47,129 nucleotides of DNA from positions 1 through 47,129 of the IMG/VR virus record IMGVR_UViG_3300045303_000120; one strand, 5' to 3'. Below, in pieces: positions 5,501 through 14,142 of this stretch. The notes below the pieces were generated by a model that was given only the letters and a program-made list of their open reading frames with translations, had not been told where the DNA came from and made no database searches. The stretch comes from a virus. How positions within the stretch are numbered: position 1 is the stretch's first letter; each line of letters opens with the position of its first letter. The translations under genes and the position numbers were made by a program.

Positions 5501-7900
5501 ATGGCGGTCACTCCCTATAATCGGATCACCAACCTCCAGAACGATCAGGCGCTCAATCCGACCGATCCTTACCCTGCGCCGGGGATGGATGCCGAATATA
5601 ACGCTTTGAAGATCACGACAGATGATCTGATCCAGCACCTCGAACTCATTCAAGACGCGGACGGCACCCTGGCGAACGGCGTGGTGGGCCGCGACCAGAT
5701 CGACCCCTATTTGCTGGCGGGCTTTACCCAGCCGACCCCGTGGGTGACGGGTAACGCTTATTTAGTCGCCAACACCGTCTTTCACGCCAACAGCATGTAT
5801 TACTGCAATAACGACCACACGTCCGGTGTGTTCGCGGCGGATTTCGATGCCGGTCACTGGACTTTGCTGGTCAACCTCGACCAATCGACCGGCGATGCCC
5901 AGGTCGCGGCGGCTGCGGCGAATGCGAGTGCGACGTCTGCGAGCAACAGCGCGACGTCTGCCGCGACCAGCGCCAGCAACGCGTCTACCAGCGCCACCAA
6001 CGCTGCGGCGAGTGCAGCGGCGGCGATCACGCCGAACGCGTTTCCGTGGGATTACCGCAACGTGACGACGATGGCGGACCCTGGTTTCGCGTCGATGCGT
6101 TTTAATAACTCATCTTACCCGTCTGTGACGCAGATCGTGGTCAGCGCGAACTGCGCGATCCCGGTCGGTGCGCCGGATGTCTCGGACTGGGTCGTGACCT
6201 GGGACGATTCGACCAACCCGGTCAAAGGCCACATCACGATCCGCAAGAATGTCGCGCCCGCCGCCTTCGTGATCTTCCGGGTCACCGGAGCGGTCACCGA
6301 TTTTGGCTCTTATTTGCAGATCCCGGTGAGCTACGTCACCCATAACCCAACCGGGCTTTTCAGCAACGGCGACCGGACCAATTTCGAGTTCTCCCGCGCT
6401 GGCGACGCTGGCACCACCACCGTCGTCGGCGGCATACCGGAAGCGCCATCGGACGGCTCGACCTATGGCCGCCGGAATGCAGCGTGGAATCTGGTCGCCG
6501 CCGCCAACGCGGCGGCTGTGCCGGTCACGCCCGCTGGAAATATCTCATCGAGCAACGTGCAGGCGGCGTTGCAGGAGCTGGACGGCGAGAAAGTCGCGAA
6601 AGCTGGCGACACGATGACCGGGATGCTCCAGATCAACTACCCGGTTGGCGATCAGACGTCGTTGATAAACTTCACAGACGGGACGCACTACGAGATCGTC
6701 ACATGGCAGGACGCCAGCGGCTACGTCGAGTTCGACATGGACGGTTTCGGCCCTGGCGGTGCCGGTCCTGGTAATTCTTATTCGTACAGCCGGGGAAGTT
6801 CGTCTGCTTATGCCGGGGTCAACATCGGCGACGAAGTCGGCTGGAATTATTATTATTTCTACGACGGCGGCAGTCCGACCGGCAACGCAAACGGCTGGAG
6901 AAACAGCGCGTCGCTTGGCGCTGTCGTGGACGGTGCGCCGGTCCCAGGTGTCGGCACTCCCACGGCGCTGTCGTTTCGGACGGGTGCCGCCGGTCTGGCT
7001 GGTGTCGAGCGGCTTCGTATTCGCAGCGACGGCGAGGTGCTGCGGGTTGCCGACCCGGTCGCGGCGTTGGGCGTGGCCACCAAACAATACGTGGACGCGC
7101 ACACCAGCCCGACGCCCAGCAACCTCATCATCAATGGCGATTTCCGCGTTAACCAGACGTTCTACGTATCGGGCGCTGTGCTGGCCGCTGGCAGCTACGG
7201 TCACGACCAATGGAAAGCTGGCGCGTCTGGCGGCGATTATATTTTCACGCAGCTCAAAAGCAGCACCCAGATCACGATTGGCTCTGGCAAGTCGCTCATT
7301 CAGCCAATCGAAGACGTCAACGTAGCCGGTGGTAGCTACGTTTTGAGCTGGACCGGCACGGCGCAGGCTCGCGCCGGAGTAAACACGCTCACGCCGTCTG
7401 GCGGTTATCTGCCAAGCCCGTTGCTCATCACCGGGCAGACGGCGGGCACAAATATGTCGGTGGAGTTCAATAACGGCACACTCGGCAAGGTCAAACTCGA
7501 AGCGGGCACGGGCGCGTCGCCGTTCGTCATGAAGCCGTTTCAAGACGAGCTGCTGCTGTGTCAGCGATACTGGCACTGTTCCAACCCCGATTCGATCATC
7601 GGTGTTCTGTCACCGGCACCGTTCCCACAAGTCAAAATGGTAGCGACGGTTTCTTACGGCGTAACTGGAAGCGTCACTTTTCCGGTCATGATGCGAGCAG
7701 ATCCAAGCATCAGGGTCTGGTGCAATGCGGTGGAAAACCAGACCAGCGGCACCGGGCCAAGCGGTCCATTGCAGTCGTTGACGGGTCCGCTCCAGTTCAT
7801 CAAATGCCGACGCTCGATTTCCGCGATGACCGTCTTCAATTTCCCGTGGACACCGGGGAATTGGTACAGCTTCGACTATTGGGCAGACGCAAGACTCTAG
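5501..7900 (+). CDS. Tail fibre protein
   Basis: A 799-residue protein. The N-terminal 130 residues (starting MAVTPYNRITNLQND) look like a virion-attachment domain. Residues about 134-177 are a low-complexity Ala/Ser/Thr helix typical of trimeric fibre coiled coils. The middle is beta-rich. From about residue 535 begins NLIINGDFRVNQ, the hallmark of a C-terminal carbohydrate-binding fibre domain, ending with LLLCQRYWHCSN, also common in fibre tips. The product probably recognises the host surface. It is followed by a short fibre-associated gene and a second large receptor-type protein. The 78-nt gap before it contains short inverted repeats (ACGGCAT/ATGCCGT) but no clear promoter. Confidence 0.85.
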   Translation: MAVTPYNRITNLQNDQALNPTDPYPAPGMDAEYNALKITTDDLIQHLELIQDADGTLANGVVGRDQIDPYLLAGFTQPTPWVTGNAYLVANTVFHANSMYYCNNDHTSGVFAADFDAGHWTLLVNLDQSTGDAQVAAAAANASATSASNSATSAATSASNASTSATNAAASAAAAITPNAFPWDYRNVTTMADPGFASMRFNNSSYPSVTQIVVSANCAIPVGAPDVSDWVVTWDDSTNPVKGHITIRKNVAPAAFVIFRVTGAVTDFGSYLQIPVSYVTHNPTGLFSNGDRTNFEFSRAGDAGTTTVVGGIPEAPSDGSTYGRRNAAWNLVAAANAAAVPVTPAGNISSSNVQAALQELDGEKVAKAGDTMTGMLQINYPVGDQTSLINFTDGTHYEIVTWQDASGYVEFDMDGFGPGGAGPGNSYSYSRGSSSAYAGVNIGDEVGWNYYYFYDGGSPTGNANGWRNSASLGAVVDGAPVPGVGTPTALSFRTGAAGLAGVERLRIRSDGEVLRVADPVAALGVATKQYVDAHTSPTPSNLIINGDFRVNQTFYVSGAVLAAGSYGHDQWKAGASGGDYIFTQLKSSTQITIGSGKSLIQPIEDVNVAGGSYVLSWTGTAQARAGVNTLTPSGGYLPSPLLITGQTAGTNMSVEFNNGTLGKVKLEAGTGASPFVMKPFQDELLLCQRYWHCSNPDSIIGVLSPAPFPQVKMVATVSYGVTGSVTFPVMMRADPSIRVWCNAVENQTSGTGPSGPLQSLTGPLQFIKCRRSISAMTVFNFPWTPGNWYSFDYWADARL

Positions 7901-7909
7901 AGGTGACAC

Positions 7910-8086
7910 ATGACGATCTTTTTCCCGCCCAATCCGACCACGCGCCAGCAGTATGGCGATTTCCAGTGGGACGGTAACAACTGGATCACCGTTCCGGGGC
8001 GTTGCTCCTGGCTCAAGATGACCCAGGCCGAATACGACGCTCTCGATCTGCCCGATCCGGGCATTCTCTACGTGATCGTCGGCTAA
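7910..8086 (+). CDS. Small tail-fibre-associated protein, 58 aa
   Basis: A short frame starting 9 nt after the tail-fibre stop and ending one base before the next gene's ATG. Residues 36-58 (KMTQAEYDAL...PDPGILYVIVG) match the motif found at the ends of many phage upper-tail-fibre proteins (L-T-Q-A-E-Y-D-A-L ... D-P-x-x-x-Y-V-I). The N-terminal part has several Trp and Tyr residues. It may be a fibre accessory or a detached C-terminal piece of a fibre gene. Tight packing on both sides supports it as a real gene. Confidence 0.7.
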   Translation: MTIFFPPNPTTRQQYGDFQWDGNNWITVPGRCSWLKMTQAEYDALDLPDPGILYVIVG

Positions 8087-8087
8087 C

Positions 8088-11000
8088 ATGCCGGTCCTCA
8101 ACACCGCAGACAGAGTCTATGCCGGGTCCGATCTGGTCGAAAAGGTCTTTCACGGCACGAATTTGGTCTGGGCGTCGGGGCCGTTTCTCCAGTTGACCGG
8201 CAGAACGGCGGTGGAGAACGCGAGTGTGGGAACCAACGTCGGGACTTTGTCTGTGGCGAACCCCGGCACGGGAACGCCCACGTATACGTTGACAGACAGC
8301 GCCGGGGGCAGATTCTCGATCACAGGGGCCTTGCTAAAAGTCGCTGGCGCTTTGGACTACGAGACCGCGCAATCGCATAGCGTCACGGTTCACGTCACGG
8401 GCATGACGCCAAACCCCGCAGACAGGTCTTTTCTGATCCTGGTGACCGACGTAGACGACACCCCGGCGATTATTACTTCGGCCAACACCGTCAGCAACGT
8501 GGAGAACACTGTTCTCGCGCACACGTTGACGGCAAACGAGAGCGTCACCTGGAGCATCGTCGGCGGTGCGGACCAAGCGCGCTTTGAACTCAGCGGCTCG
8601 ACGCTCAGATGGGTTGGTAATGGCGCGAAAGACTTCGAGGCTCCCAACGATTCCGATACCAACAACGCCTACATCGTCCAGGTGCGCGCTACCGACCTCG
8701 CGAGCAACATCACCAACCAGACCATCACCGTCACCGTCACAGACGTGGACGAGGTCGCACCGACGATCACGTCGTCTGCGACCGTCTCCAATGCCGAAAA
8801 CAGCGTGTTGGCACACGCGTTGACCGCAAACGAGACGGTGACCTGGAGCATCGTCGGCGGCGCGGACCAATCGCGCTTTGAGCTGAGCGGCTCGACCCTG
8901 CGATGGGCGTCGAACGGCACCAAGGATTTCGAGACGCCAAACGACGCCGACCTGAACAACGCGTACATCGTCCAGGTGCGCGCCACCGACACCGCTGGTA
9001 ACCCGACCAATCAGACCGTCACGGTGACGGTCACGGACGTGGCCGAGGGCGATGTCACTCCGCCAACGATCACGTCGTCTGCGACCGTCTCCAACGCTGA
9101 AAACAGCGTGTTGGCGCACACTCTCACGGCAAACGAGACGGTGACCTGGAGCATCGTCGGCGGCGCAGACGCTGCGCGGTTCGAGATCTCCGGATCGACG
9201 TTGCGTTGGCTCAGCAACGGCACCAAGGACTTTGAAGCGCCAAACGACGCCGACAGCAACAACGCGTACATCGTCCAGGTTCGCGCCACGGACTTGGGAA
9301 GCAACCAGACCAACCAGACCATCACGGTGACAGTGACCGACGTGACCGAGAGCGGCACGACCGTCGTGACCGCGCCCAACGGCATGAGCTGGACATTCCC
9401 CGGCACCGTGGTGAACGGCACTTACGTCAACGGCGATGTCTGGGTCTTTACCAACACGACGTTGCCGATGCCGACCATGTCGGCGGCACCGACCGGGAGC
9501 GGCTCGACGACGCGAAACGGCGGAATGATTAACCCGACGTTCAACACGCTGGTGGAGAATAGCCCCAACGGTAACGACGTCACGACAGCTCTGCGAAACG
9601 GTTATGACGGAAGATGCGCCGATTCCAGCTTGGTCTACGACGTGGCTTACAACGCGCACGTCAGCGTCTCGACGCTCAGTCCTGGCGACAGCCTTGTGTC
9701 TGCGGAGAGCATTAGCGACGCGGAATATGCGATCTTCGGCTCCAATCATCGTTGCATTGGCCGGATGGCGTGTTTGACGGTTGTTAATTACACGCCGTTC
9801 ACCGATGAATTTAGACCGGCTTATTTCGGCACCACAAAGACTCGCAGACGGTTTAGCGAACTGAACACGGCTCTGTTGCCCAATATGACCGCGCCGTTCA
9901 ATCCGAAGGGCATTACGTCGGACGATTTCCACATGGATTCGAGTTCGGTTTACTTCGGTGCCGCCGACCCAACCGCAGGCACGACCCGAAACGAGGAAAT
10001 GCGGGCGGGCGGGCTATACGATTTGCAGTATTGGATCATTCCGATCTCGGGCACCAACGCGGTGTCCTTGTTGAAGCCTTTCAAGCAGCAATACTGGTAT
10101 CCGCGCGATAGCGGCAGGGTGCATGGCGCGGTCTGCTGTTATGTGATGCACAATTTCTCAGACCGCGATGTGTTCCTAAAGAACCTCGTTCAGATCGCTA
10201 TCGACACTTACGAAATTGCGGCTGGTCACACCGGGCGCGTACCGTTTTCGACGGGTGCGGGGTTCTTTGCGAGTCCGCTTTGGTTGATCCGGATGGCGGG
10301 TCTGTTATTCAACGACACGCCCATGAAGAACGCGGGCAGCATGGCCACCGGAAAGACGGACTTTTACGGCAATCCATACCCGAAGTGGGGCGAGCTGGGC
10401 CGGGTCAATTTCAGCGCGACTGCTCATGCTCAATATCGGACGCCCCCCGGCCACACCGGTCCCAAGGCGCTATTTGGCGACATTCCGATTGCAGACGTGT
10501 CTGGCGGCCAAGGTCCGAACAACACGTTCAAAGACCCGAACGGGGTCTATGACGGCTTCCCGTACATGCAGGGATTTTCGCTGCGCTACGCAAAGGCGGC
10601 GGTGAACTCTCCAGACGGGTCTGTAATGCAACTCGATGCAGCCAGCGATCCGTCTACTTTCCCTGGCGATGATTTCTATAACGGATGCCCCGTCAGGGCA
10701 TTCCACGGCGGTTCCGTGTACCGAACCGTTATCAGCGACTATGTCGGATCGACTCGGATTGCGTTGTTCAGTCCTACGCTGCCGGTCACTCTGTCTGCGA
10801 ACGACGACGTCATCATCTATATGTCTACGTTCCCCAACATCTTGGACGACACCTACGCCGATCTACAGGACTTCCCAATTTTGGGCACCTACGGGATCAT
10901 GAACAATGCCCAGATGGGCTGCTTCATGTCGTCTATCGCGATGAAGGATGAAGCGTTCTGGGCTACGTGCGTTCGAGGCGACGCGGTCGCCGCCTATAAC

Positions 11001-11822
11001 AGACGGTGGGCCGCTGATCGCCAGTTGTGGCTGAACTGGGGTGTGTACTTCGATTACAGCTCCGCCGGAACGGGCGGTCTCAATTTCGAGTTTCAGCGGG
11101 ACTCCCAAGGGTTTGGCGGCAGCGGCAACCTTTGGATGGCCAAGCTGTGGGACACGCTGAACATCATATCCGCTGGCACGTTGCCGATCACCGGCCAGGA
11201 CATCGTGCCGGTCTTGCAGACCCACACGTATAGCTCCACGATTGAAGCAGGCGCGCTGGCGATTGACGGGCAGTCGATCACACCGGATTTCGCTGTCGGC
11301 GGCAGCCCGGTAACCGTCTTCGAGTACGTCGTGCTGGGCACGGAGACAGGCGAGGTGGGTTGGGGCGGCTACACAATCCGCAATACCATCGGCGCGGCGA
11401 ACCTGGGCGCGGCGACCGGGCAACATGCCCGCGTGACAATCGGCTACAGACTGCTCAGCACCGGCACGACGGTTAACGCGGCAATTGGCCAGAGAGCCGC
11501 ATCCGGCGATTTCTACGACACCACGGCAATGGCGGTGCTGACAGGCGGAGATTTCCCTTCCGGCGTTTACACCGCTCCGGGGTTTGTCCCTTACGTCACG
11601 ATGATAAGCGATTGGATTCTGTTGAATGAGCCTTACGATAACACCAAGGATTACACCGTTGCCGCGCATACGGTGGGGGCGGCGCAGACCTTCAACATCG
11701 CCGATGCAAACAACACGGTTTGGTACAGCGGGATCGATGACGCGGCTGTAGCAGACACGTCTGGAAACGCTTTCGGCGACCATTCCAACAAGATCGTCAT
11801 CAAGATCGAGATCAAAGGATAG
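8088..11822 (+). CDS. Large tail protein with cadherin-like repeats, probable receptor-binding protein
   Basis: A 1244-residue protein. Residues 1-30 (VYAGSDLVEKVFHGTNLVW) resemble the short virion-anchor module seen in phage minor tail proteins. Residues 35-125 are a cadherin-like domain (ENASVGTNVGTLSV ... GGRFSI ... DYETAQSHSVTV). Residues about 126-420 are three near-identical repeats of about 98 residues, each containing ITSSATVSNAENSVLAH and ending in TVTVTDV. The last 820 residues have no named domain; they are rich in aromatic residues and look beta-structured and enzyme-like, so a spike or glycan-active domain is possible. It follows the fibre genes, so it probably contacts the host surface. 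Confidence 0.75.
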   Translation: MPVLNTADRVYAGSDLVEKVFHGTNLVWASGPFLQLTGRTAVENASVGTNVGTLSVANPGTGTPTYTLTDSAGGRFSITGALLKVAGALDYETAQSHSVTVHVTGMTPNPADRSFLILVTDVDDTPAIITSANTVSNVENTVLAHTLTANESVTWSIVGGADQARFELSGSTLRWVGNGAKDFEAPNDSDTNNAYIVQVRATDLASNITNQTITVTVTDVDEVAPTITSSATVSNAENSVLAHALTANETVTWSIVGGADQSRFELSGSTLRWASNGTKDFETPNDADLNNAYIVQVRATDTAGNPTNQTVTVTVTDVAEGDVTPPTITSSATVSNAENSVLAHTLTANETVTWSIVGGADAARFEISGSTLRWLSNGTKDFEAPNDADSNNAYIVQVRATDLGSNQTNQTITVTVTDVTESGTTVVTAPNGMSWTFPGTVVNGTYVNGDVWVFTNTTLPMPTMSAAPTGSGSTTRNGGMINPTFNTLVENSPNGNDVTTALRNGYDGRCADSSLVYDVAYNAHVSVSTLSPGDSLVSAESISDAEYAIFGSNHRCIGRMACLTVVNYTPFTDEFRPAYFGTTKTRRRFSELNTALLPNMTAPFNPKGITSDDFHMDSSSVYFGAADPTAGTTRNEEMRAGGLYDLQYWIIPISGTNAVSLLKPFKQQYWYPRDSGRVHGAVCCYVMHNFSDRDVFLKNLVQIAIDTYEIAAGHTGRVPFSTGAGFFASPLWLIRMAGLLFNDTPMKNAGSMATGKTDFYGNPYPKWGELGRVNFSATAHAQYRTPPGHTGPKALFGDIPIADVSGGQGPNNTFKDPNGVYDGFPYMQGFSLRYAKAAVNSPDGSVMQLDAASDPSTFPGDDFYNGCPVRAFHGGSVYRTVISDYVGSTRIALFSPTLPVTLSANDDVIIYMSTFPNILDDTYADLQDFPILGTYGIMNNAQMGCFMSSIAMKDEAFWATCVRGDAVAAYNRRWAADRQLWLNWGVYFDYSSAGTGGLNFEFQRDSQGFGGSGNLWMAKLWDTLNIISAGTLPITGQDIVPVLQTHTYSSTIEAGALAIDGQSITPDFAVGGSPVTVFEYVVLGTETGEVGWGGYTIRNTIGAANLGAATGQHARVTIGYRLLSTGTTVNAAIGQRAASGDFYDTTAMAVLTGGDFPSGVYTAPGFVPYVTMISDWILLNEPYDNTKDYTVAAHTVGAAQTFNIADANNTVWYSGIDDAAVADTSGNAFGDHSNKIVIKIEIKG
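8464..9349 (+). repeat. Three in-frame direct repeats of about 295 bp
   Basis: Three consecutive coding repeats start near 8464, 8758 and 9062. The second and third are closest to each other, for example sharing ATCACGTCGTCTGCGACC and GAGACGGTGACCTGGAGC. Each codes one cadherin/Ig-like domain. High DNA identity between copies allows recombination that changes the number of domains and so the length of the tail protein. Confidence 0.85.
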
Positions 11823-11831
11823 GAGAGACCC

Positions 11832-12260
11832 GTGGCCACCTTCACTGAGCCTGATATTCTGTCTGGCGACATCGTCAACAAAGTCCACAACTTCGCGTCG
11901 GACACGTTCCGGATTGCGCTGAGTAACACCGCTCCGTCTCCCAGCGTGACGTTCTTGCTGTCAAACGTGACCAACATCACCGCTGGCAACGGCTACGTCG
12001 CCGCCGTGGAGGGTGCCGGGAAAGCCGCTCCGTTGACTGTCTCGCGCAGCGGACAGGTAACGACAATCGCGCACACGTCGGCGGTCGTGTGGACCGCGAC
12101 CGGCGCAATCGGACCTTTCAGGTATGTGATCTGGTGGAACGACACGCCGACTTCGCCCGTCAATCCGGTAATCGGCTGGATCGACATCGTCACGCCAATC
12201 ACGATGGCCAACACCGATACCTACACGCTTCCGGCAGTTCCGCTGTTCACCGTCAACTGA
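11832..12260 (+). CDS. Putative virion structural protein, 142 aa
   Basis: Starts with GTG 9 nt after the receptor-binding gene stop; AGGAGAG lies at good spacing. The sequence is rich in Thr, Val, Ser and Ala and predicted beta-strand (FRIALSNTAPSPSVTFLLSNV; AVVWTATGAIGPFRYVIWWND). This composition and its place between the tail and terminase genes suggest a small structural protein. N-terminal FTEPDILSGDIVNKVHNFASDTFRIAL resembles tail or decoration proteins I have seen in podovirus genomes, but I cannot name a family. Confidence 0.65.
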   Translation: MATFTEPDILSGDIVNKVHNFASDTFRIALSNTAPSPSVTFLLSNVTNITAGNGYVAAVEGAGKAAPLTVSRSGQVTTIAHTSAVVWTATGAIGPFRYVIWWNDTPTSPVNPVIGWIDIVTPITMANTDTYTLPAVPLFTVN

Positions 12261-12266
12261 GGACAC

Positions 12267-12509
12267 ATGACCGATTACGTCGCCGACATTCAGCTTAAAA
12301 GACCGTTCATCCTGGCGGATCGCACCGTGAGCGCGATCCAGCTCCAGGTGCTCGGGAACATAAAAGACCACATCAAAATCGGCGTGGTCGGCGCAGACGT
12401 GCGAAGCGACGGCTCGGTGGTGATAAACCTGGAGCCGGGTCAAGCGCAGGCACTGGCAAGAGAACTGATGAACTTGGCTCGGAAAGGCCGGTTCAATGGC
12501 CCAGACTGA
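12267..12509 (+). CDS. Hypothetical protein, 80 aa
   Basis: Small alpha/beta protein following the previous gene by 6 nt and overlapping the start of the large terminase by 14 nt, so translation of the two is probably coupled. The C-terminal half (LEPGQAQALARELMNLARKG) is helical. No family recognised. It holds two of the TAAAAGAC octamers (12296 and 12361), one using an AGA arginine codon and the other an ATA isoleucine codon, both otherwise uncommon here. Confidence 0.65.
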   Translation: MTDYVADIQLKRPFILADRTVSAIQLQVLGNIKDHIKIGVVGADVRSDGSVVINLEPGQAQALARELMNLARKGRFNGPD

Positions 12510-14142
12510 TGCCGGTAAACGTGAGTTGCTCTCGGCAGCGCGTCGGCTTCTGGCGATAAAAGAGTCGCACGATCATTTGCTGCCGTTCATGCGCCTGACG
12601 ATGCCCAACCCCAACGCGATGGACGACGTCACCGAGTCGCTCTATGTGACCACGCCACAGGCGAGGTTGCTCTGTGAGATTATCGAGAAGGTCGAGAAGG
12701 GCGAATTAAAGCGCGTCGCGGTTTCGATCTCGCCCCAAACAGGAAAGAGCCAAGTGTTAACTCGCGGCGGCCCTGCCTGGATCTCGGGCCGCGATCCGCG
12801 CCGTCATGTGATGGTGGGAGCCTATAACCAGGACTTTGCCAACGAGTTTGGCGACGATGTCAGACAGCTCATCAACTCATCAGGCTACAAACAAGTCTTT
12901 CCAAGCTACAAGCTCGATAAAGGTGGCGCGGCCAAGGATCTACTTATCACACAGCAACGCGGCAAGCTGGCTTTCGTCGGCGTTGGCGGGTCAGGCACGG
13001 GTAAACCAGCCGACTTCTTCTTTGTTGACGATCCCATGCGTAACGACGAAGACGCCAACAGTCCTGCTTATCGAGACAAGATCTGGAAGTGGTTCAATCG
13101 TGTTGTGTTCACCCGTTGTCATGGGAAAACGCCCATAGTCGTGGTGCATACCCGTTGGCACGAAGATGACTTGATAGGAAGGCTCTGCGATCCCGATCAC
13201 CCTGGCCGAAAAAGACCGGTGGGAGACGGCGGCTATGCAGGCATCGAAGCAAACTGGCAGTATTTCAACATCCCGGCTGTGGTTACCGAACCGAAGCTGG
13301 CGGAGGCGCTCAAGCTGGAGCTGCACGTCCCCACCGACCCGATTGTTATTCGCGAGTTTGGTAACAAGCCAATGGCGTCGTTGTGGGAGGACAAATTCCC
13401 GCTGACGTTCCTGGCGGAAGCCAAACACAACGATCCGGTTGGTTTTTCAGCCCTGAGAATGGGCAAGCCGTCGCCAGACGACGGCTCTTATTTCAGGTCC
13501 GAAGACATCGTGGAATACGACCCTGGCGATCTGCCGGAAATGCTCCGGAAATATGGTGCGTCCGATCACGCCGTCTCCAGGGCACAGGGCCGCGATTACA
13601 CTGTCTTGGGATGCGTTGGCGTGGACGAGAAAGACGACATCTGGATCTTGCCGGATCTGGTCTGGGACCGCATGGAGACCGACAAGACGGTCGAGGAAAT
13701 GCTGGTGCAGTTCCAGACGCATAAACCTTTGTTCTGGTGGATGGAAAGCGAGTTGATTTCCAAGTCGTTTGGGCCGTTCCTCTACAAGCGCATGGAGGAG
13801 GAGAAGATCTACACGTCAATCGACGCGGTGACGCCGTCCAAAGACAAATCCCTTCGCGCCAGGGCGATCCAGGGTCGTATGCGTATGCGAAAAGTAAAGT
13901 TTCCCCGTCGTGCGCCGTGGTGGCCAACGGCGCGGGCGCAGTTGTTACGCTTCCCGGCTGGCGCAAACGACGACTTCGTAGACTGGCTGGCGCACATCGG
14001 CATGGGTCTCAACAAAGAGACCAAGCCGACTGTGCGGTCTGTGGTAGTGGACAAATACCCCAGCGGGTCTATCCATTGGATACTAGAGAACGCCCAAGCT
14101 CGCGCCCGTAAAGGCGACAAGCTCAAAGCGCGGGGATGGTGA
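12496..14142 (+). CDS. terL: Terminase large subunit
   Basis: A 548-residue packaging motor. The ATPase half has a deviant Walker A, SPQTGKSQ at 79-86, a typical large-terminase form, and Walker B FFFVDDP at 174-180. HTRWHEDDLIGRL (about 215-227) matches the conserved coupling segment. The nuclease half shows GASDHAVSRAQGRDYTVLGCVGVD with acidic positions expected of the RNase-H-like headful nuclease, WWMESE, and a late GANDDFVDWLAHIG. It translocates DNA into the procapsid through the portal encoded next and cuts the concatemer. Its ATG lies inside the preceding gene and its stop overlaps the portal start. Confidence 0.93.
   Translation: MAQTDAGKRELLSAARRLLAIKESHDHLLPFMRLTMPNPNAMDDVTESLYVTTPQARLLCEIIEKVEKGELKRVAVSISPQTGKSQVLTRGGPAWISGRDPRRHVMVGAYNQDFANEFGDDVRQLINSSGYKQVFPSYKLDKGGAAKDLLITQQRGKLAFVGVGGSGTGKPADFFFVDDPMRNDEDANSPAYRDKIWKWFNRVVFTRCHGKTPIVVVHTRWHEDDLIGRLCDPDHPGRKRPVGDGGYAGIEANWQYFNIPAVVTEPKLAEALKLELHVPTDPIVIREFGNKPMASLWEDKFPLTFLAEAKHNDPVGFSALRMGKPSPDDGSYFRSEDIVEYDPGDLPEMLRKYGASDHAVSRAQGRDYTVLGCVGVDEKDDIWILPDLVWDRMETDKTVEEMLVQFQTHKPLFWWMESELISKSFGPFLYKRMEEEKIYTSIDAVTPSKDKSLRARAIQGRMRMRKVKFPRRAPWWPTARAQLLRFPAGANDDFVDWLAHIGMGLNKETKPTVRSVVVDKYPSGSIHWILENAQARARKGDKLKARGW

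Noticed and set aside
8334-9932. 532-codon minus-strand open frame opposite the cadherin-repeat protein
   Set aside because: Its translation is rich in Arg, His and Val with no motif, and it mirrors the repeat region of the well-supported plus-strand gene. Long antisense frames are expected in GC-rich coding DNA.
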